Shown one piece after another: positions 44,935-55,561 of a stretch of DNA of 64,000 nucleotides; within the stretch, counting starts at the first letter, position 1; each line of letters starts with the position of its first letter. The position numbers were made by a program, and so were the translations under genes. The notes beneath the pieces are model-generated. The model had not been told where the DNA came from and made no database searches. It was given only the letters and a program-made list of their open reading frames with translations. The DNA is from Cognatiyoonia sediminum (lineage in GTDB: Bacteria > Pseudomonadota > Alphaproteobacteria > Rhodobacterales > Rhodobacteraceae): contig NZ_FQXB01000001.1 of the NCBI RefSeq assembly GCF_900129845.1, positions 124,001 to 188,000 of the forward strand. The letters run 5' to 3'.

Positions 44935-44970
44935 CCTCCGGCGGAGGTATTTTTCGCTCAAAAGATATGG
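44935..44970 (+). repeat. Dispersed intergenic repeat, copy 4
   Basis: CCTCC (44935-44939) pairs with GGAGG (44943-44947) around GGC and is followed by TATTTTTCGCTCAAAAGATA. It matches copy 1 (23508-23544) in both hairpin and tail. It lies in the divergent gap before ftsW, whose leader also carries a CCTCGG/CCGAGG hairpin with AAAA loop at 45032-45047. Confidence 0.6.
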
Positions 44971-45074
44971 GGTACGGGGCCAGATTTTCAGTGGAATTCT
45001 GAGGCCGTTGCGCGTATGATTGGAGGATAGACCTCGGAAAACCGAGGCGTTGAGGCAGATTTGGCGGTGGCTCC

Positions 45075-46244
45075 ATGACGGAAATGGTCTATGGGACGGT
45101 CCCTGTGGTATCGGTTGATCCGATTATTCCACGGTGGTGGCGGACAGTTGATAAATGGACATTGACCTGTGTGTTCGTTCTATTCGGGATCGGCTTGTTG
45201 TTGGGTTTGGCTTCTTCGCCGCCATTGGCGAGCAAGAACGGGCTTGAGCCATTTCATTATGTGATGCGGCAGGGGTTCTTTGGGGGCCTTGCGCTGGCGA
45301 CCATGCTGGTGGTGTCGATGATGTCGCCGCAGCTGGTGCGGCGCTTGGCCGTCATAGGATTTGTCTGTGCTTTCGTGGCCGTAGCGCTGTTGCCTATTTT
45401 TGGGACGGACTTTGGTAAAGGGGCCACGCGGTGGTATTCGCTCGGCTTTGCGTCGCTTCAGCCATCAGAGTTTTTGAAGCCGGGTTTTGTGGTTGTGACC
45501 GCGTGGCTCTTGGCGGCTAGTCAGGACATTGGCGGCCCTCCGGGCAAGACCTATTCCTTTGTTTTGACGGTGATGATCTGCGCGATGCTGGCGCTTCAGC
45601 CTGATTTTGGACAGGCGTGTCTGGTCTTGTTTGCTTGGGGTGTGATGTATTTTGTTGGCGGCGCACCGATGCTTTTGTTGATTGGCATCGCCGGTCTTGT
45701 CGTCATGGCGGGGAGCTTTGCGTATTCGAATTCGGAACATTTTGCGCGCAGGATTGATGGGTTCCTGTCGCCTGATGTCGATCCGACCACTCAGCTTGGC
45801 TATGCCTCGACTGCCATCCGTGAGGGTGGTTTGTTTGGTGTTGGCGTGGGTGAGGGGCAGGTGAAGTGGTCGCTGCCTGATGCCCATACGGATTTCATCA
45901 TCGCCGTTGCGGCAGAGGAATATGGGCTGATCTGTGTGCTGGCGATCCTCGCGCTTTACACGACAATTGTGGTGCGCAGCTTGATGCGGCTGATGAAAGA
46001 ACGCGATCCGTTTATTCGGTTGGCAGGAACGGGGCTGGCTTGTGCCTTTGGTGTTCAGGCGATGATCAACATGGGTGTTGCGGTGCGTTTGCTGCCCGCA
46101 AAGGGTATGACTTTGCCGTTTGTGTCTTATGGTGGATCGTCGTTGATTGCGGGTGGGATCGCGGTTGGCATGCTGCTGGCCTTCACGCGCACGCGGCCTC
46201 AGGGTGAGATGGAAGACGTTCTGATGCGGCGTATCGGGCGATGA
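45075..46244 (+). CDS. ftsW: Peptidoglycan glycosyltransferase FtsW (SEDS family)
   Basis: The 389-residue membrane protein has about ten hydrophobic segments and SEDS motifs: [19 protein letters not shown] near residue 115, [10 protein letters not shown] near 175 (conserved acidic region), and [20 protein letters not shown] near 262 with the C-terminal FVSYGGSSL. It polymerises septal glycan strands with FtsI. An ATG at 45084 is an alternative start. Its end overlaps murG by four bases. Since the gene upstream is inverted, ftsW needs its own promoter in 44889-45074. Confidence 0.96.
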   Translation: MTEMVYGTVPVVSVDPIIPRWWRTVDKWTLTCVFVLFGIGLLLGLASSPPLASKNGLEPFHYVMRQGFFGGLALATMLVVSMMSPQLVRRLAVIGFVCAFVAVALLPIFGTDFGKGATRWYSLGFASLQPSEFLKPGFVVVTAWLLAASQDIGGPPGKTYSFVLTVMICAMLALQPDFGQACLVLFAWGVMYFVGGAPMLLLIGIAGLVVMAGSFAYSNSEHFARRIDGFLSPDVDPTTQLGYASTAIREGGLFGVGVGEGQVKWSLPDAHTDFIIAVAAEEYGLICVLAILALYTTIVVRSLMRLMKERDPFIRLAGTGLACAFGVQAMINMGVAVRLLPAKGMTLPFVSYGGSSLIAGGIAVGMLLAFTRTRPQGEMEDVLMRRIGR

Positions 46245-47338
46245 GCGGGCCGCTGTTGGTCATCGCCGCTGGAGGCACCGGCGGACATATGTTTCCCGCA
46301 CAAGCCTTGGCGGAGGCGATGTTGGCCAAAGGCTGGCGCGTCCGGCTTAGCACCGATGCGCGCGGCGCGCGATATACCGGTGGGTTTCCGGACGCGGTGG
46401 AGGTGCAGGTTGTCGGATCAGCGACCTTTGCAAGGGGCGGAATTCTGCAAAAGACTATGGTTCCGTTTCGTATTTTAGGCGGGTCCTTAGCGGCTATCCT
46501 ACGGATGCGGCGCGAACAGCCTGCGGTCGTTGTTGGCTTTGGCGGCTATCCCGCGATCCCCGCGATGGTGGCCGCTTGGGTTCTGCGAAAACCGCGGATG
46601 ATCCATGAACAAAACGGTGTTCTCGGGCGGGTCAATCAGATCTTTGCGACGCGGGTGGATAAGGTTGCCTGCGGAACGTGGCCCACCGAATTGCCCGAAG
46701 GCGTCGAAGGCGAAGATGTGGGTAACCCTGTCAGAGCTGCCGTTTTGGCGCGTGCAGGAGCAGGGTATATTCCGCCGGGCGATTATCCAATGTCGATCCT
46801 GATGATGGGCGGGTCGCAAGGGGCACGGATCTTGTCTGACGTGGTGCCTGCTGCTTTGGCGGCTGTGCCGGAAGATTTACGCCAAAACATTCGGATCAGC
46901 CATCAGGCGCGTGAGGAAGATGTGGGTCGTGTCGAGGTCGCCTATGCTCAGACGGGTATTTCAGCGGAAGTGCAGACCTTCTTTACCGATGTGCCGGACC
47001 GTTTGTCGGAGGCGCAATTGCTGATCGCGCGGTCGGGGGCATCCACGGTTGCGGATGCGACGGTGATCGGACGCCCTTCGATCTTTGTTCCCTTGGCGCA
47101 AGCGATACGCGATGAACAAACCGCCAACGCCCGCGCAATGGTGGAGGCAGGAGCGGCAGTCTTAATGCCGGAAAGCACATTTACACCGCAGGCCCTCGCC
47201 GAAACGATCGAACGGATCTTGGGAAACCCAAAGGCGGCGACCCAAATGGCGCAGGCGGCTTTGGCCTGTGGCAAGCCCGACGCGACGGAGCGGCTTGTGG
47301 CCCTGGTTGAAACTCTGGCAGAGGGAGAGCAGAATTGA
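46241..47338 (+). CDS. murG: UDP-GlcNAc:lipid I N-acetylglucosaminyltransferase MurG
   Basis: The 365-residue GT28 enzyme turns lipid I into lipid II at the inner face of the membrane. The donor/acceptor loops are clear: [19 protein letters not shown] near residue 8, [11 protein letters not shown] near 92, [11 protein letters not shown] near 120, MGGSQGARI near 187 and [18 protein letters not shown] near 262. It starts within the end of ftsW (4-base overlap) and ends beside murC. Confidence 0.96.
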   Translation: MSGPLLVIAAGGTGGHMFPAQALAEAMLAKGWRVRLSTDARGARYTGGFPDAVEVQVVGSATFARGGILQKTMVPFRILGGSLAAILRMRREQPAVVVGFGGYPAIPAMVAAWVLRKPRMIHEQNGVLGRVNQIFATRVDKVACGTWPTELPEGVEGEDVGNPVRAAVLARAGAGYIPPGDYPMSILMMGGSQGARILSDVVPAALAAVPEDLRQNIRISHQAREEDVGRVEVAYAQTGISAEVQTFFTDVPDRLSEAQLLIARSGASTVADATVIGRPSIFVPLAQAIRDEQTANARAMVEAGAAVLMPESTFTPQALAETIERILGNPKAATQMAQAALACGKPDATERLVALVETLAEGEQN

Positions 47339-47355
47339 TGGATGGAGTGGTTAGG

Positions 47356-48753
47356 ATGAATGCGGCAACAAAACTCCCCCTCGATGTAGGGGCGATCCAC
47401 TTCGTAGGGATCGGCGGAATTGGCATGTCCGGCATTGCCGAGGTGCTCTTGAGCCATGGCTACACTGTTCAGGGCTCTGATTTGAAGGCGACCAAGATCA
47501 CCGATCGTTTGAAATCACTTGGTGCGATTGTCTTTGAAGGCCAGCGGGCGGAGAATTTGGAAGACGCCGAGGTTGTCGTGATTTCCTCTGCCATCAAGCC
47601 GGGCAATGCGGAGTATGATGCCGCACGGGCCAGAGGTCTGCCGATTGTCCGTCGCGCCGAGATGTTGGCGGAGTTGATGCGCCTAAAGTCGAACGTGGCG
47701 GTGGCCGGCACGCATGGAAAAACCACAACCACAACAATGGTGGCAGCCTTGCTGGATGAAGGCGGGATCGACCCGACCGTCATCAATGGCGGGATCATTC
47801 ATGCCTATGGCTCCAATGCTCGCATGGGGCAGGGCGAATGGATGGTGGTGGAGGCCGACGAAAGCGACGGTACCTTCAACCGACTGCCAGCGACCATTGC
47901 GATTGTGACGAATATTGACCCAGAGCATATGGAGCATTGGAAAACCGAAGAGGCGCTGCACCAAGGCTTCCTCGATTTTGTATCCAATATTCCGTTCTAT
48001 GGCTTGGCGGTATGCTGCACTGATGACCCAGATGTTCAGTCGCTGGTGGGTAAGATCAGCGATCGCCGCGTGGTGACATTTGGCTTTAACGCACAAGCGG
48101 ACGTTCGGGCCGTTAACCTGACGTATAAGGCCGGTGTGGCTCATTTTGACATCGCGCTTCAGACCGAGGGGTTGGTGATCGAGGATTGTGAATTGCCGAT
48201 GCCGGGGGATCACAATGTCTCTAACGCGTTGTCCGCTGTTGCGGTCGCGCGGCATTTGGGCATGAAGGTCAACGAGATCAAAGCCGCCCTAAAGAACTTT
48301 GGCGGCGTAAATCGGCGCTTTACAAAGGTCGGTGAGGTTGATGGCGTGACGATCATTGACGATTATGGCCACCATCCGGTTGAGATCGCGGCCGTCTTAA
48401 AAGCGGCGCGGCAAGCGACAGAAGGCCGTGTCATTGCAGTTCATCAACCGCATAGATACTCGCGCCTGAGCCATCATTTTGATGAGTTTTGTGCCTGCTT
48501 TAATGATGCCGATGTTGTTGGCATTGCAGAGGTATTTTCCGCAGGCGAAGAGCCAATTGAAGGCGCAAGCCGCGATGATTTAGTTGCTGGGCTTGTCCGT
48601 CATGGCCATCGTCATGCGCGATCTGTGGTGGATCAAGACGACCTGACCCGACTGGTGCGAGAGCAAGCCGCTTCGGGTGATATGGTGGTTTGTCTTGGCG
48701 CTGGTACGATCAGCGCATGGGCGAACGCATTGCCGGAGCAGCTTAAGAAATGA
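47356..48753 (+). CDS. murC: UDP-MurNAc:L-alanine ligase MurC
   Basis: The 465-residue first Mur ligase has [17 protein letters not shown] near residue 15 and the ATP loop [11 protein letters not shown] near 117, with the late HQPHRYSRL near 370. The start is ambiguous: ATG at 47338 overlaps the murG stop, while ATG at 47356 has GGAG eight bases upstream and gives the usual [13 protein letters not shown] prefer 47356. Its end overlaps the first DUF2484 gene by four bases. Confidence 0.95.
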   Translation: MNAATKLPLDVGAIHFVGIGGIGMSGIAEVLLSHGYTVQGSDLKATKITDRLKSLGAIVFEGQRAENLEDAEVVVISSAIKPGNAEYDAARARGLPIVRRAEMLAELMRLKSNVAVAGTHGKTTTTTMVAALLDEGGIDPTVINGGIIHAYGSNARMGQGEWMVVEADESDGTFNRLPATIAIVTNIDPEHMEHWKTEEALHQGFLDFVSNIPFYGLAVCCTDDPDVQSLVGKISDRRVVTFGFNAQADVRAVNLTYKAGVAHFDIALQTEGLVIEDCELPMPGDHNVSNALSAVAVARHLGMKVNEIKAALKNFGGVNRRFTKVGEVDGVTIIDDYGHHPVEIAAVLKAARQATEGRVIAVHQPHRYSRLSHHFDEFCACFNDADVVGIAEVFSAGEEPIEGASRDDLVAGLVRHGHRHARSVVDQDDLTRLVREQAASGDMVVCLGAGTISAWANALPEQLKK

Positions 48754-49004
48754 CACTATCTCTCATTTTGGGATGTCTTTGGGGTATGGCGTCTGCCGTG
48801 GTGGCCATGTTGCCGATGCAGCGTCAGTTTGGACCGGGCATCGTGCTTTTGATCGCAGCACCGGTTTTGATCGTCTGGATTGGCTATGACTACGGTTGGT
48901 GGCTAAGCATTGCCGCTGCGCTGGCGTTTTTGTCGATGTACCGTAATCCACTGCGCTATCTTTGGAAGAAGGCCACAGGCCAAGAGGTTGAGGTGCCGAA
49001 ATGA
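48750..49004 (+). CDS. DUF2484 family small membrane protein (copy 1)
   Basis: This 84-residue protein starts [20 protein letters not shown] and has three hydrophobic segments and a basic [11 protein letters not shown] end. DUF2484 proteins are found in Rhodobacteraceae between murC and murB and have no known function. It overlaps murC by four bases and the next gene by four bases. Copy 2 shares the MTLSL start, the aromatic second helix and the R-x-P-x-x-Y-L-W end. Confidence 0.78.
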   Translation: MTLSLILGCLWGMASAVVAMLPMQRQFGPGIVLLIAAPVLIVWIGYDYGWWLSIAAALAFLSMYRNPLRYLWKKATGQEVEVPK

Positions 49005-49255
49005 CGCTGTCTCTCTTTGCCGCAAGCCTTTGGTTCGTTTTGGCCGCTGTCCTTGCGTCCATTCCATCGAATGATCAGCACTGGCGGCGGGCCTATTTCC
49101 TGATCGCGATTGGTATTCCGATCGTTGGCTGGGTTGCCTATCAAAACGGCCCCTGGATCGCGTTGATCATTCTCGGTGCTGGGTGTTCGTTCTTGCGGTG
49201 GCCGGTTTATTATCTTTGGCAATGGTTTAAGCGCAACGTGACCCAACGCACATGA
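49001..49255 (+). CDS. DUF2484 family small membrane protein (copy 2)
   Basis: The 84-residue paralogue of the preceding protein ([20 protein letters not shown], ending W-P-V-Y-Y-L-W-Q-W-F-K) has exactly the same length. The tandem suggests duplication within the family. It overlaps its neighbours by four bases on both sides, so murC to murB is a single translationally linked run. Confidence 0.78.
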   Translation: MTLSLFAASLWFVLAAVLASIPSNDQHWRRAYFLIAIGIPIVGWVAYQNGPWIALIILGAGCSFLRWPVYYLWQWFKRNVTQRT

Positions 49256-49542
49256 CCGATATCTTCGTCCTTTCCGGCATGATAGCAGCGGCGATGGTGC
49301 CGTTTGCTATTATGGCCTTTTGGATGCGTCGAGGACGAACTGGGTATGCATTGACCCTGATTTCCATACTGGGTGCGGCCTTTGTCATTTTCCTTTATGG
49401 CGTTCAAACTCCGATTGGATTGACGCCTGTGCAGGCGTATTCCTTCGCCTTGCTCTTTGCGCTGCCAGCGGTTCTAGGTGCCGCGGGTGGAGGGCTGTTG
49501 GGTTGGCTGCTTCGCAAACGAGATGATCGAAAAACGCTATGA
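49252..49542 (+). CDS. Small integral membrane protein between DUF2484 and murB
   Basis: I do not recognise this 96-residue protein. It has three hydrophobic segments (about 4-24, 32-52, 65-86) and an Arg/Asp/Lys-rich C-terminus ([11 protein letters not shown]). It overlaps the second DUF2484 gene and murB by four bases each, so it should be co-made with the peptidoglycan enzymes. A role in wall synthesis is a guess from position only. Confidence 0.65.
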   Translation: MTDIFVLSGMIAAAMVPFAIMAFWMRRGRTGYALTLISILGAAFVIFLYGVQTPIGLTPVQAYSFALLFALPAVLGAAGGGLLGWLLRKRDDRKTL

Positions 49543-50486
49543 CAAAAAGCCTCCCAAACGTGCGTGGAACGGTGACGCGGAACAAAGACCTTGGTGGCCT
49601 GACATGGCTGCGGGTAGGTGGCCCAGCTGATGTGCTTTTCCAGCCTGCGGATGTTGAGGATTTGGCCGCATTTCTTTCCGGACTTCCCACTGAAGTGCCT
49701 GTTTTTCCGATGGGTGTCGGCAGCAATCTGATCGTGCGCGATGGTGGGGTCCGAGGCGTGGTGATCCGGCTCGGGCGCGGGTTTAACGGGATCGACATCG
49801 ACAGTGATCGCGTGACCGCAGGAGCTGCTGCGCTGGATGCCCATGTCGCCCGGAAAGCTGCGGAAGCAGGTTTGGATTTGACCTTTTTGCGCACCATCCC
49901 CGGTAGCATTGGCGGTGCAGTTCGTATGAATGCAGGCTGCTACGGCAGCTATACCGGCGATGTCTTTGAAAGCGCGGAGGTGGTGCTGCGGGATGGTACA
50001 CGGGCGACGCTCTCAGCGAGTGATCTGAACTTCGCCTATCGATCGACCACATTGCCTGAGGGGGCGGTGATGGTTTCTGCAACCTTCAAAGCGCCGAACG
50101 GCGACCCCGAAGAACTTACCGCGCGGATGGAGGCCCAACTGGCCAAGCGTGATGAAACGCAGCCGACAAAGGACCGCACAGCAGGGTCGACCTTTCGTAA
50201 TCCGGCGGGATTTAGCTCAACGGGCCGCGAGGACGACACACATGATCTCAAAGCATGGAAAGTGATTGATAACGCTGGAATGCGGGGCGCCACTCGCGGT
50301 GGTGCAGTGATGAACACGATGCACTCCAACTTCCTGACCAACGCCGGTGGCGCGACGGCTGCGGATTTGGAGGATTTGGGCGAGGAGGTGCGAAAAGCTG
50401 TTTACGCGCAGAGCGGTATCACGCTACAATGGGAAATTATGCGGGTGGGTGAGCGCGACGCTCCGAAGGCCGCGAAAAAACAATAA
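49539..50486 (+). CDS. murB: UDP-N-acetylenolpyruvoylglucosamine reductase MurB
   Basis: The 315-residue flavoenzyme reduces the enolpyruvyl group to make UDP-MurNAc. It has the FAD-binding [19 protein letters not shown] near residue 20, [17 protein letters not shown] near 58, [20 protein letters not shown] near 122 and GSTFRNP near 212. These match type II MurB. It starts within the preceding small gene and is followed by an 88-base gap to ddl holding a GGGTC/GACCC stem. Confidence 0.95.
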   Translation: MTKSLPNVRGTVTRNKDLGGLTWLRVGGPADVLFQPADVEDLAAFLSGLPTEVPVFPMGVGSNLIVRDGGVRGVVIRLGRGFNGIDIDSDRVTAGAAALDAHVARKAAEAGLDLTFLRTIPGSIGGAVRMNAGCYGSYTGDVFESAEVVLRDGTRATLSASDLNFAYRSTTLPEGAVMVSATFKAPNGDPEELTARMEAQLAKRDETQPTKDRTAGSTFRNPAGFSSTGREDDTHDLKAWKVIDNAGMRGATRGGAVMNTMHSNFLTNAGGATAADLEDLGEEVRKAVYAQSGITLQWEIMRVGERDAPKAAKKQ

Positions 50487-50574
50487 GTTGGCTCCAAACA
50501 AGGGGCCTGATCCGAGGCAAGGATCGACATGATAAAGACGGGTCACAAGACCCGCGCAAGAGGCGGTTTGGGAT

Positions 50575-51489
50575 ATGTCGAGCAGGGCAGACCCCAGCGT
50601 TGTTGTATTGATGGGCGGACCATCGGCTGAACGTGAGGTGTCCCTCAGTTCCGGCCGTGAATGTGCAACAGCATTGCGGGCATCAGGATGCGAAGTGGTG
50701 GAGGTCGATGCTGGCCCCGACCTTGCCGCGCGCCTGATCGAGATTTCACCGGATGCTGTCTTTAACGCGCTTCACGGCCGCTGGGGCGAAGATGGCTGCG
50801 TTCAGGGGATGCTCGAATGGCTGCGTATTCCCTACACGCATTCCGGTGTGGTGGCCTCTGCCGTGGCGATGGATAAGCAACGGACAAAGGATGTCTATCG
50901 CGCCGCGGGTTTACCCTTTGTTGACTCAATCATTGCAAAGTCATCCGACGTGTCTGCTGCGCATGTGATGGAACCGCCTTACGTCGTGAAACCCTACAAC
51001 GAGGGGTCCTCGGTCGGCGTTTACATCGTCGGTGAAAGCCCGAATGGTCCGCCTCAATTGGCGAACGACATGCCGGTTGAAGTGATGGTTGAAACCTACG
51101 CCCCGGGTCGTGAACTAACAACAACCGTTCTTGGCGATCGCCCACTGACGGTGACGGATATCATCACCGACGGTTGGTATGATTATCACGCCAAATATGC
51201 CGAAGGCGGGTCGCGGCATGAATTGCCTGCGGATGTCCCGACCGAGATTTTCGACGCCTGCATGGACTTCGCGGTAAAGGCCCATAAGGCGCTCGGTTGC
51301 CGTGGCCTATCCCGTACAGATTATCGTTGGGATGAAACCCGAGGCATCGACGGGTTGATCCTGCTCGAGACAAACACCCAACCTGGGATGACGCCAACAT
51401 CTCTGGCGCCCGAACAAGCCGAAAACTGCGGGATTTCTTTCCCCGATCTGTGCCGCCAGTTGGTGGAGGACGCCTCATGCGACCGCTGA
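50575..51489 (+). CDS. ddl: D-alanine--D-alanine ligase
   Basis: The 304-residue ATP-grasp enzyme begins with MGGPSAEREVSLSSGRECA near residue 12 and has HGRWGEDGCVQGMLEWLRIPYTHSG-like sequence near 63, the LGCRGLSRTDYRWDE core near 240 and LLETNTQPGMTPTSL near 265 with the metal-binding acid and Asn. It makes D-Ala-D-Ala for MurF. The ATG at 50575 is accepted although the ribosome-binding site is weak. ftsQ starts 13 bases before its end. Confidence 0.95.
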   Translation: MSSRADPSVVVLMGGPSAEREVSLSSGRECATALRASGCEVVEVDAGPDLAARLIEISPDAVFNALHGRWGEDGCVQGMLEWLRIPYTHSGVVASAVAMDKQRTKDVYRAAGLPFVDSIIAKSSDVSAAHVMEPPYVVKPYNEGSSVGVYIVGESPNGPPQLANDMPVEVMVETYAPGRELTTTVLGDRPLTVTDIITDGWYDYHAKYAEGGSRHELPADVPTEIFDACMDFAVKAHKALGCRGLSRTDYRWDETRGIDGLILLETNTQPGMTPTSLAPEQAENCGISFPDLCRQLVEDASCDR

Positions 51490-52364
51490 TCCGCCGCAAC
51501 CACCGTGCGTCGTTGCGCGATCCGGCCCCGTCGAAATGGGGCTATCGGATGCAGCGGCTTTTGCTGACACCAGGGTTTGTGACCAGTGTGCGCGTTGGTA
51601 TTCCTTTGGCCTTGATCGGGATCATCGCCGCAACGTGGTTTTCAGACGAACAGAGGGTTGCCGACTTCAACAAGCGGATCGCGGAAGTCAAAGCTTCGGT
51701 TCAAGAACGGCCGGAATTCATGGTCACCTCACTCGACGTAGTGGGCGCGGGTCCGGTCTTAGAGGCAGATGTACGTCGTGTTCTTCCGATAGACTTCCCG
51801 GCCTCCTCATTCGATTTGGATTTGGAAGCCATGCGTGAAGTTGTGGCCGCTTTGAACGCCGTGGCCGACGCAAGCGTCCGTGTAGGTGAGAATAACGCGT
51901 TGACCGTTGAGGTGACACCGCGCATCCCAGTGGCGCTGTGGCGGGCGCATGACAACTTGCGTTTGATCGATGCTGATGGCGTGTTCTCTGGTGTCGTCGC
52001 TGAACGCGGGGATCGTTTGGATCTTCCGTTGATTGCCGGCGATGGCGCACATGATCACATTCAAGAAGCGCTGGCTCTGTTCCGCAATGCAGGCCCCTTG
52101 GCCCCGCGTGTGCGCGGCTTGGTACGCATGGGTGAGCGTCGGTGGGACATTGTTCTAGATCGCGGCCAACGGATTAAACTGCCTGCCGAGGGGGCCATGG
52201 CCGCGCTCGATCGGGTGATCGTCCTCCACCAATCCAATGACATTTTGGAGAAAGATGTCGTGGCCATTGATCTGCGCAATCGCGATCGAGCCACCGTTCA
52301 AATGACGACAGAAGCAGCATCCGCGCTCAGACGGGTGAATACATTCGAGGCAGAAGACCAATGA
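51477..52364 (+). CDS. ftsQ: Cell division protein FtsQ
   Basis: The 295-residue protein has a basic cytoplasmic start (MRPLIRRNHRASLRD), one membrane segment (VRVGIPLALIGIIAATWF at about 38-55) and a periplasmic POTRA domain followed by the FtsQ beta domain (VRVGENNALTVEVTPRIPVALWR near 125, ending DLRNRDRATVQMT). It recruits FtsL/FtsB to the divisome. A GGAGG site 8 bases before the ATG at 51477 sets the start. It overlaps ddl by 13 and ftsA by four bases. Confidence 0.93.
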   Translation: MRPLIRRNHRASLRDPAPSKWGYRMQRLLLTPGFVTSVRVGIPLALIGIIAATWFSDEQRVADFNKRIAEVKASVQERPEFMVTSLDVVGAGPVLEADVRRVLPIDFPASSFDLDLEAMREVVAALNAVADASVRVGENNALTVEVTPRIPVALWRAHDNLRLIDADGVFSGVVAERGDRLDLPLIAGDGAHDHIQEALALFRNAGPLAPRVRGLVRMGERRWDIVLDRGQRIKLPAEGAMAALDRVIVLHQSNDILEKDVVAIDLRNRDRATVQMTTEAASALRRVNTFEAEDQ

Positions 52365-53695
52365 AAGACGTGTACGAAAGCCAGCGCGCCATGCGCAACA
52401 TGCGTAAAGCAGCGATGCAGCGCGGAGTGATTGCGATTTTGGATGTGGGGACGTCTAAGATCGCCTGTCTGGTTCTGCGGTTTGACGGTCCTGACCAGTT
52501 TGGCACGCCTGAGGGGATCGGATCGCTTGCTGGCCAATCGCAATTTCGAGTGATCGGGGCTGCGACAACGCGGTCGCGGGGCGTGCGTTTTGGCGAAGTT
52601 GACGCGATGCAAGAAACTGAACGCGCCATTCGGACAGCGGTTCAAGCGGCGCAGAAGATGGCGAATGTGCGTGTGGATCATGTGATCGCCTGCCTTAGCG
52701 GGGCGCGGCCTCGGTCCTACGGCCTTGATGGGATGGTTGAGATTGAGAACGGAATGGTCACGGACAATGACATCGCTCGCGTGATGGCGTCGTGCGATGT
52801 GCCGGACTACGGTCATGATCGCGATGTGCTGCACGCGCAACCAGTGAATTTCTCGCTGGATCATCGCAGCAGCCTTGCCGATCCACGTGGACAGATGGGC
52901 AATAAACTGACCACGGATATGCATATGTTGACCGTGGACAGTGTGGCGCTGCAAAACCTGTTTTTCTGTATCAAACGCTGTGACCTGGAATTGGCCGGCA
53001 TCGCATCGTCGGCTTATGTGTCCGGTATTTCTTCGTTGGTCGAGGATGAGCAAGAGCTTGGCGCGGCCTGTATTGACTTTGGCGGCGGATCAACCGGTGT
53101 GTCGATCTTCATGCGCAAGCACATGATCTACGGAGATGCTGTGCGCATGGGTGGGGATCACGTCACAGGCGACATCTCCATGGGCCTGCAAGTGCCGATG
53201 GCGACGGCGGAACGGATCAAGACATTTTATGGCGGCGTGCTGGCGACTGGCATGGATGACCGCGAGATGATCGAGATCGGTGGCGAGACGGGTGATTGGG
53301 AACATGATCGTCGGACTGTGAGTCGCGCGGAACTGATCGGGATAATGCGCCCGCGGGTTGAAGAGATATTGGAAGAGGTTCGTTTGCGTCTAGACGCCGC
53401 CGGATTTGATCATTTGCCAAGTCAACAGATCGTATTGACGGGCGGGGCGAGCCAGATCCCAGGTTTGGACGGTCTGGCGAGTAAAATCTTGGGCTCACAA
53501 GTCCGACTCGGTCGACCGTTGCGCGTGCAAGGTTTGCCGCAGGCGGCAACGGGTCCAGCCTTCTCGGGTGCCGTCGGTTTGACGCTTTTCGCCGCACATC
53601 CGCAGGATGAGTGGTGGGATTTCGATATTCCGGCGGATACCTATCCCGCGCGCTCGCTTAAGCGCGCTGTGAAGTGGTTCAAGGATAACTGGTAG
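52361..53695 (+). CDS. ftsA: Cell division protein FtsA
   Basis: The 444-residue actin-like protein tethers FtsZ to the membrane. It has the phosphate 1 loop ILDVGTSKIACLVL near residue 26, the phosphate 2 loop CIDFGGGSTGVSIFM near 235 and adenosine motif VLTGGASQIPGL near 355. The 20-residue C-terminal tail (ARSLKRAVKWFKDNW) is an amphipathic helix with the pattern of a membrane anchor. A 7-bp stem (53704-53730) follows the gene. Confidence 0.95.
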   Translation: MKDVYESQRAMRNMRKAAMQRGVIAILDVGTSKIACLVLRFDGPDQFGTPEGIGSLAGQSQFRVIGAATTRSRGVRFGEVDAMQETERAIRTAVQAAQKMANVRVDHVIACLSGARPRSYGLDGMVEIENGMVTDNDIARVMASCDVPDYGHDRDVLHAQPVNFSLDHRSSLADPRGQMGNKLTTDMHMLTVDSVALQNLFFCIKRCDLELAGIASSAYVSGISSLVEDEQELGAACIDFGGGSTGVSIFMRKHMIYGDAVRMGGDHVTGDISMGLQVPMATAERIKTFYGGVLATGMDDREMIEIGGETGDWEHDRRTVSRAELIGIMRPRVEEILEEVRLRLDAAGFDHLPSQQIVLTGGASQIPGLDGLASKILGSQVRLGRPLRVQGLPQAATGPAFSGAVGLTLFAAHPQDEWWDFDIPADTYPARSLKRAVKWFKDNW

Positions 53696-53974
53696 GAAAT
53701 TTGGCTCGCCCAACGTCAACAACGGCGAGCAAGCTGCTGAAAGTTAACGACGTCTTCCTTCGCGGGTGAAGAGCGGAGCCGATTGTGGTGGTCAATTGGT
53801 GACCCACAAAGGAATGTGTGATCGGCGAAATCTTACCGAAAACAGTAAGAAACCTCCTATATTTTGTGGTTTTTTCGCGCTTTGCACGTGACGAATCTGC
53901 GACAAAAGGGTATCGTCCGTTCAATTTCAAAGAATCTGCCCAACGGGACGGGCTGAAAAACAGGCGGACAGAGC
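53696..53974. promoter_or_regulatory. ftsA-ftsZ intergenic region
   Basis: This 279-base interval has no supported gene. It starts with the stem GCTCGCC/GGCGAGC (53704-53730) and has a second stem CTTAC/GTAAG (53832-53848) and a TATATT at about 53860. ftsZ probably has its own promoter here, as in other alphaproteobacteria, but I could not fix its boxes. Confidence 0.5.
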
Positions 53975-55549
53975 ATGACATTGAACCTATCCATTCCTGG
54001 ACATGAGGAAGAGTTGAAGCCCCGCATCACGGTATTTGGCGTGGGCGGTGCTGGTGGTAACGCAGTAAACAATATGATCGAGCAACAGCTCGAAGGGGTG
54101 GAGTTCGTTGTCGCGAACACCGATGCGCAGGCACTGCAGCAATCGCAGTCTGGCGCAAAAATCCAGATGGGTGTGAAAGTCACCGAAGGTCTTGGCGCAG
54201 GTGCACGGGCGACCGTTGGTGCTGCTGCTGCCGAAGAAAGCATCGAGCAGATCGTCGATCACCTCGCCGGCGCACACATGTGTTTCATCACTGCAGGTAT
54301 GGGTGGGGGCACCGGTACCGGCGCTGCGCCGATCATCGCACAAGCAGCTCGTGAGCTGGGCGTGTTGACGGTTGGTGTTGTCACAAAGCCGTTCCAATTC
54401 GAAGGCGGCAAGCGCATGAAGCAAGCAGAGGAGGGTGTCGAAGCGCTCCAGAAGGTTGTGGATACGCTGATCATCATTCCGAACCAGAACCTCTTCCGCC
54501 TTGCGAACGAAAACACAACCTTCACCGAAGCTTTCGCTTTGGCTGACGATGTTCTCTACCAAGGTGTGAAGGGCGTGACTGATTTGATGGTTCGTCCGGG
54601 CCTCATCAACCTCGACTTCGCAGACGTCCGTGCGGTCATGGATGAGATGGGCAAAGCGATGATGGGTACAGGCGAAGCCGAGGGCGAAAGCCGCGCGGTT
54701 CAAGCGGCGGAGAAAGCGATTGCCAACCCACTGCTGGACGAGATTTCGTTGGAAGGCGCAAAGGGGGTGCTGATCAACATCACCGGCGGCTACGATCTGA
54801 CACTATTCGAACTCGACGAAGCTGCGAACAAAATCCGCGAAAAAGTCGATCCAGATGCAAACATCATCGTCGGCTCCACATTGGACACCGGCATGGAGGG
54901 TCAGATGCGCGTGTCCGTTGTGGCAACGGGTATCGACGCAATCGCGAAATCATCCGATGTGCCACTGCCACGCCGATCCATGGCGGCCCCATTGACACCA
55001 CAAGCTGCACAGGAAGAGGCACCGGTTGCCGCTCCAGCGCCAGCACCAGAAGAAGTTGCAGCGACCCCAGCACCCGTTGAAGCGCCAGCTGCCGTAGCGG
55101 CGCCTTCAACACCCGAGCCGTCCTTGTTTGAGGATATGCCGGAGCCTGAGCCATACGTGGCCGAGCAAGCTGCACCAGCGGTGGCAGATGATCTTCCGCC
55201 GCCTGCATACCAGCCAGCGCCAGCAACAGAAGCTGAAACCTTTGTCGCACCAAGCGCAAGCGCACCAGGTACGCCGACACCTGAGGCGATGGCACGGCTG
55301 CAAGCCGCTGTAAACCGCGCTCCGGGCGCACAGCCAGCTGCGGAACCAGCGCCATCTGTTGCAGAAGGTGACAAGCCACGGTTCGGTATCAATTCACTGA
55401 TCAACCGGATGACAGGTACGGCTGCACCAGAGGCGCCAATACGCCAGCAACCGCCTGTCACGCCGATCCGCGAAGAGCCAGCAGCAGAAGCTGATCCAGA
55501 TCAGGAACGCATCGAGATTCCTGCGTTTTTGAGGCGTCAGGCGAACTAA
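53975..55549 (+). CDS. ftsZ: Cell division GTPase FtsZ
   Basis: The 524-residue tubulin-like GTPase forms the Z ring. The GTPase domain (1-330) has [13 protein letters not shown] near residue 20, the tubulin signature [10 protein letters not shown] near 109 and the T7-loop region [11 protein letters not shown] near 210. A long linker rich in Ala, Pro and Glu (about 335-500) follows, and the end [11 protein letters not shown] is the C-terminal peptide that binds FtsA and other partners, in the alphaproteobacterial form. The extended linker is typical of the class. Confidence 0.97.
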   Translation: MTLNLSIPGHEEELKPRITVFGVGGAGGNAVNNMIEQQLEGVEFVVANTDAQALQQSQSGAKIQMGVKVTEGLGAGARATVGAAAAEESIEQIVDHLAGAHMCFITAGMGGGTGTGAAPIIAQAARELGVLTVGVVTKPFQFEGGKRMKQAEEGVEALQKVVDTLIIIPNQNLFRLANENTTFTEAFALADDVLYQGVKGVTDLMVRPGLINLDFADVRAVMDEMGKAMMGTGEAEGESRAVQAAEKAIANPLLDEISLEGAKGVLINITGGYDLTLFELDEAANKIREKVDPDANIIVGSTLDTGMEGQMRVSVVATGIDAIAKSSDVPLPRRSMAAPLTPQAAQEEAPVAAPAPAPEEVAATPAPVEAPAAVAAPSTPEPSLFEDMPEPEPYVAEQAAPAVADDLPPPAYQPAPATEAETFVAPSASAPGTPTPEAMARLQAAVNRAPGAQPAAEPAPSVAEGDKPRFGINSLINRMTGTAAPEAPIRQQPPVTPIREEPAAEADPDQERIEIPAFLRRQAN

Positions 55550-55561
55550 ACTACAGTTTTT

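Noticed and set aside
53818-54006. Frame of 62 codons running into ftsZ
   Set aside because: It overlaps the start of ftsZ in another frame and has no conserved features; the region is a leader.
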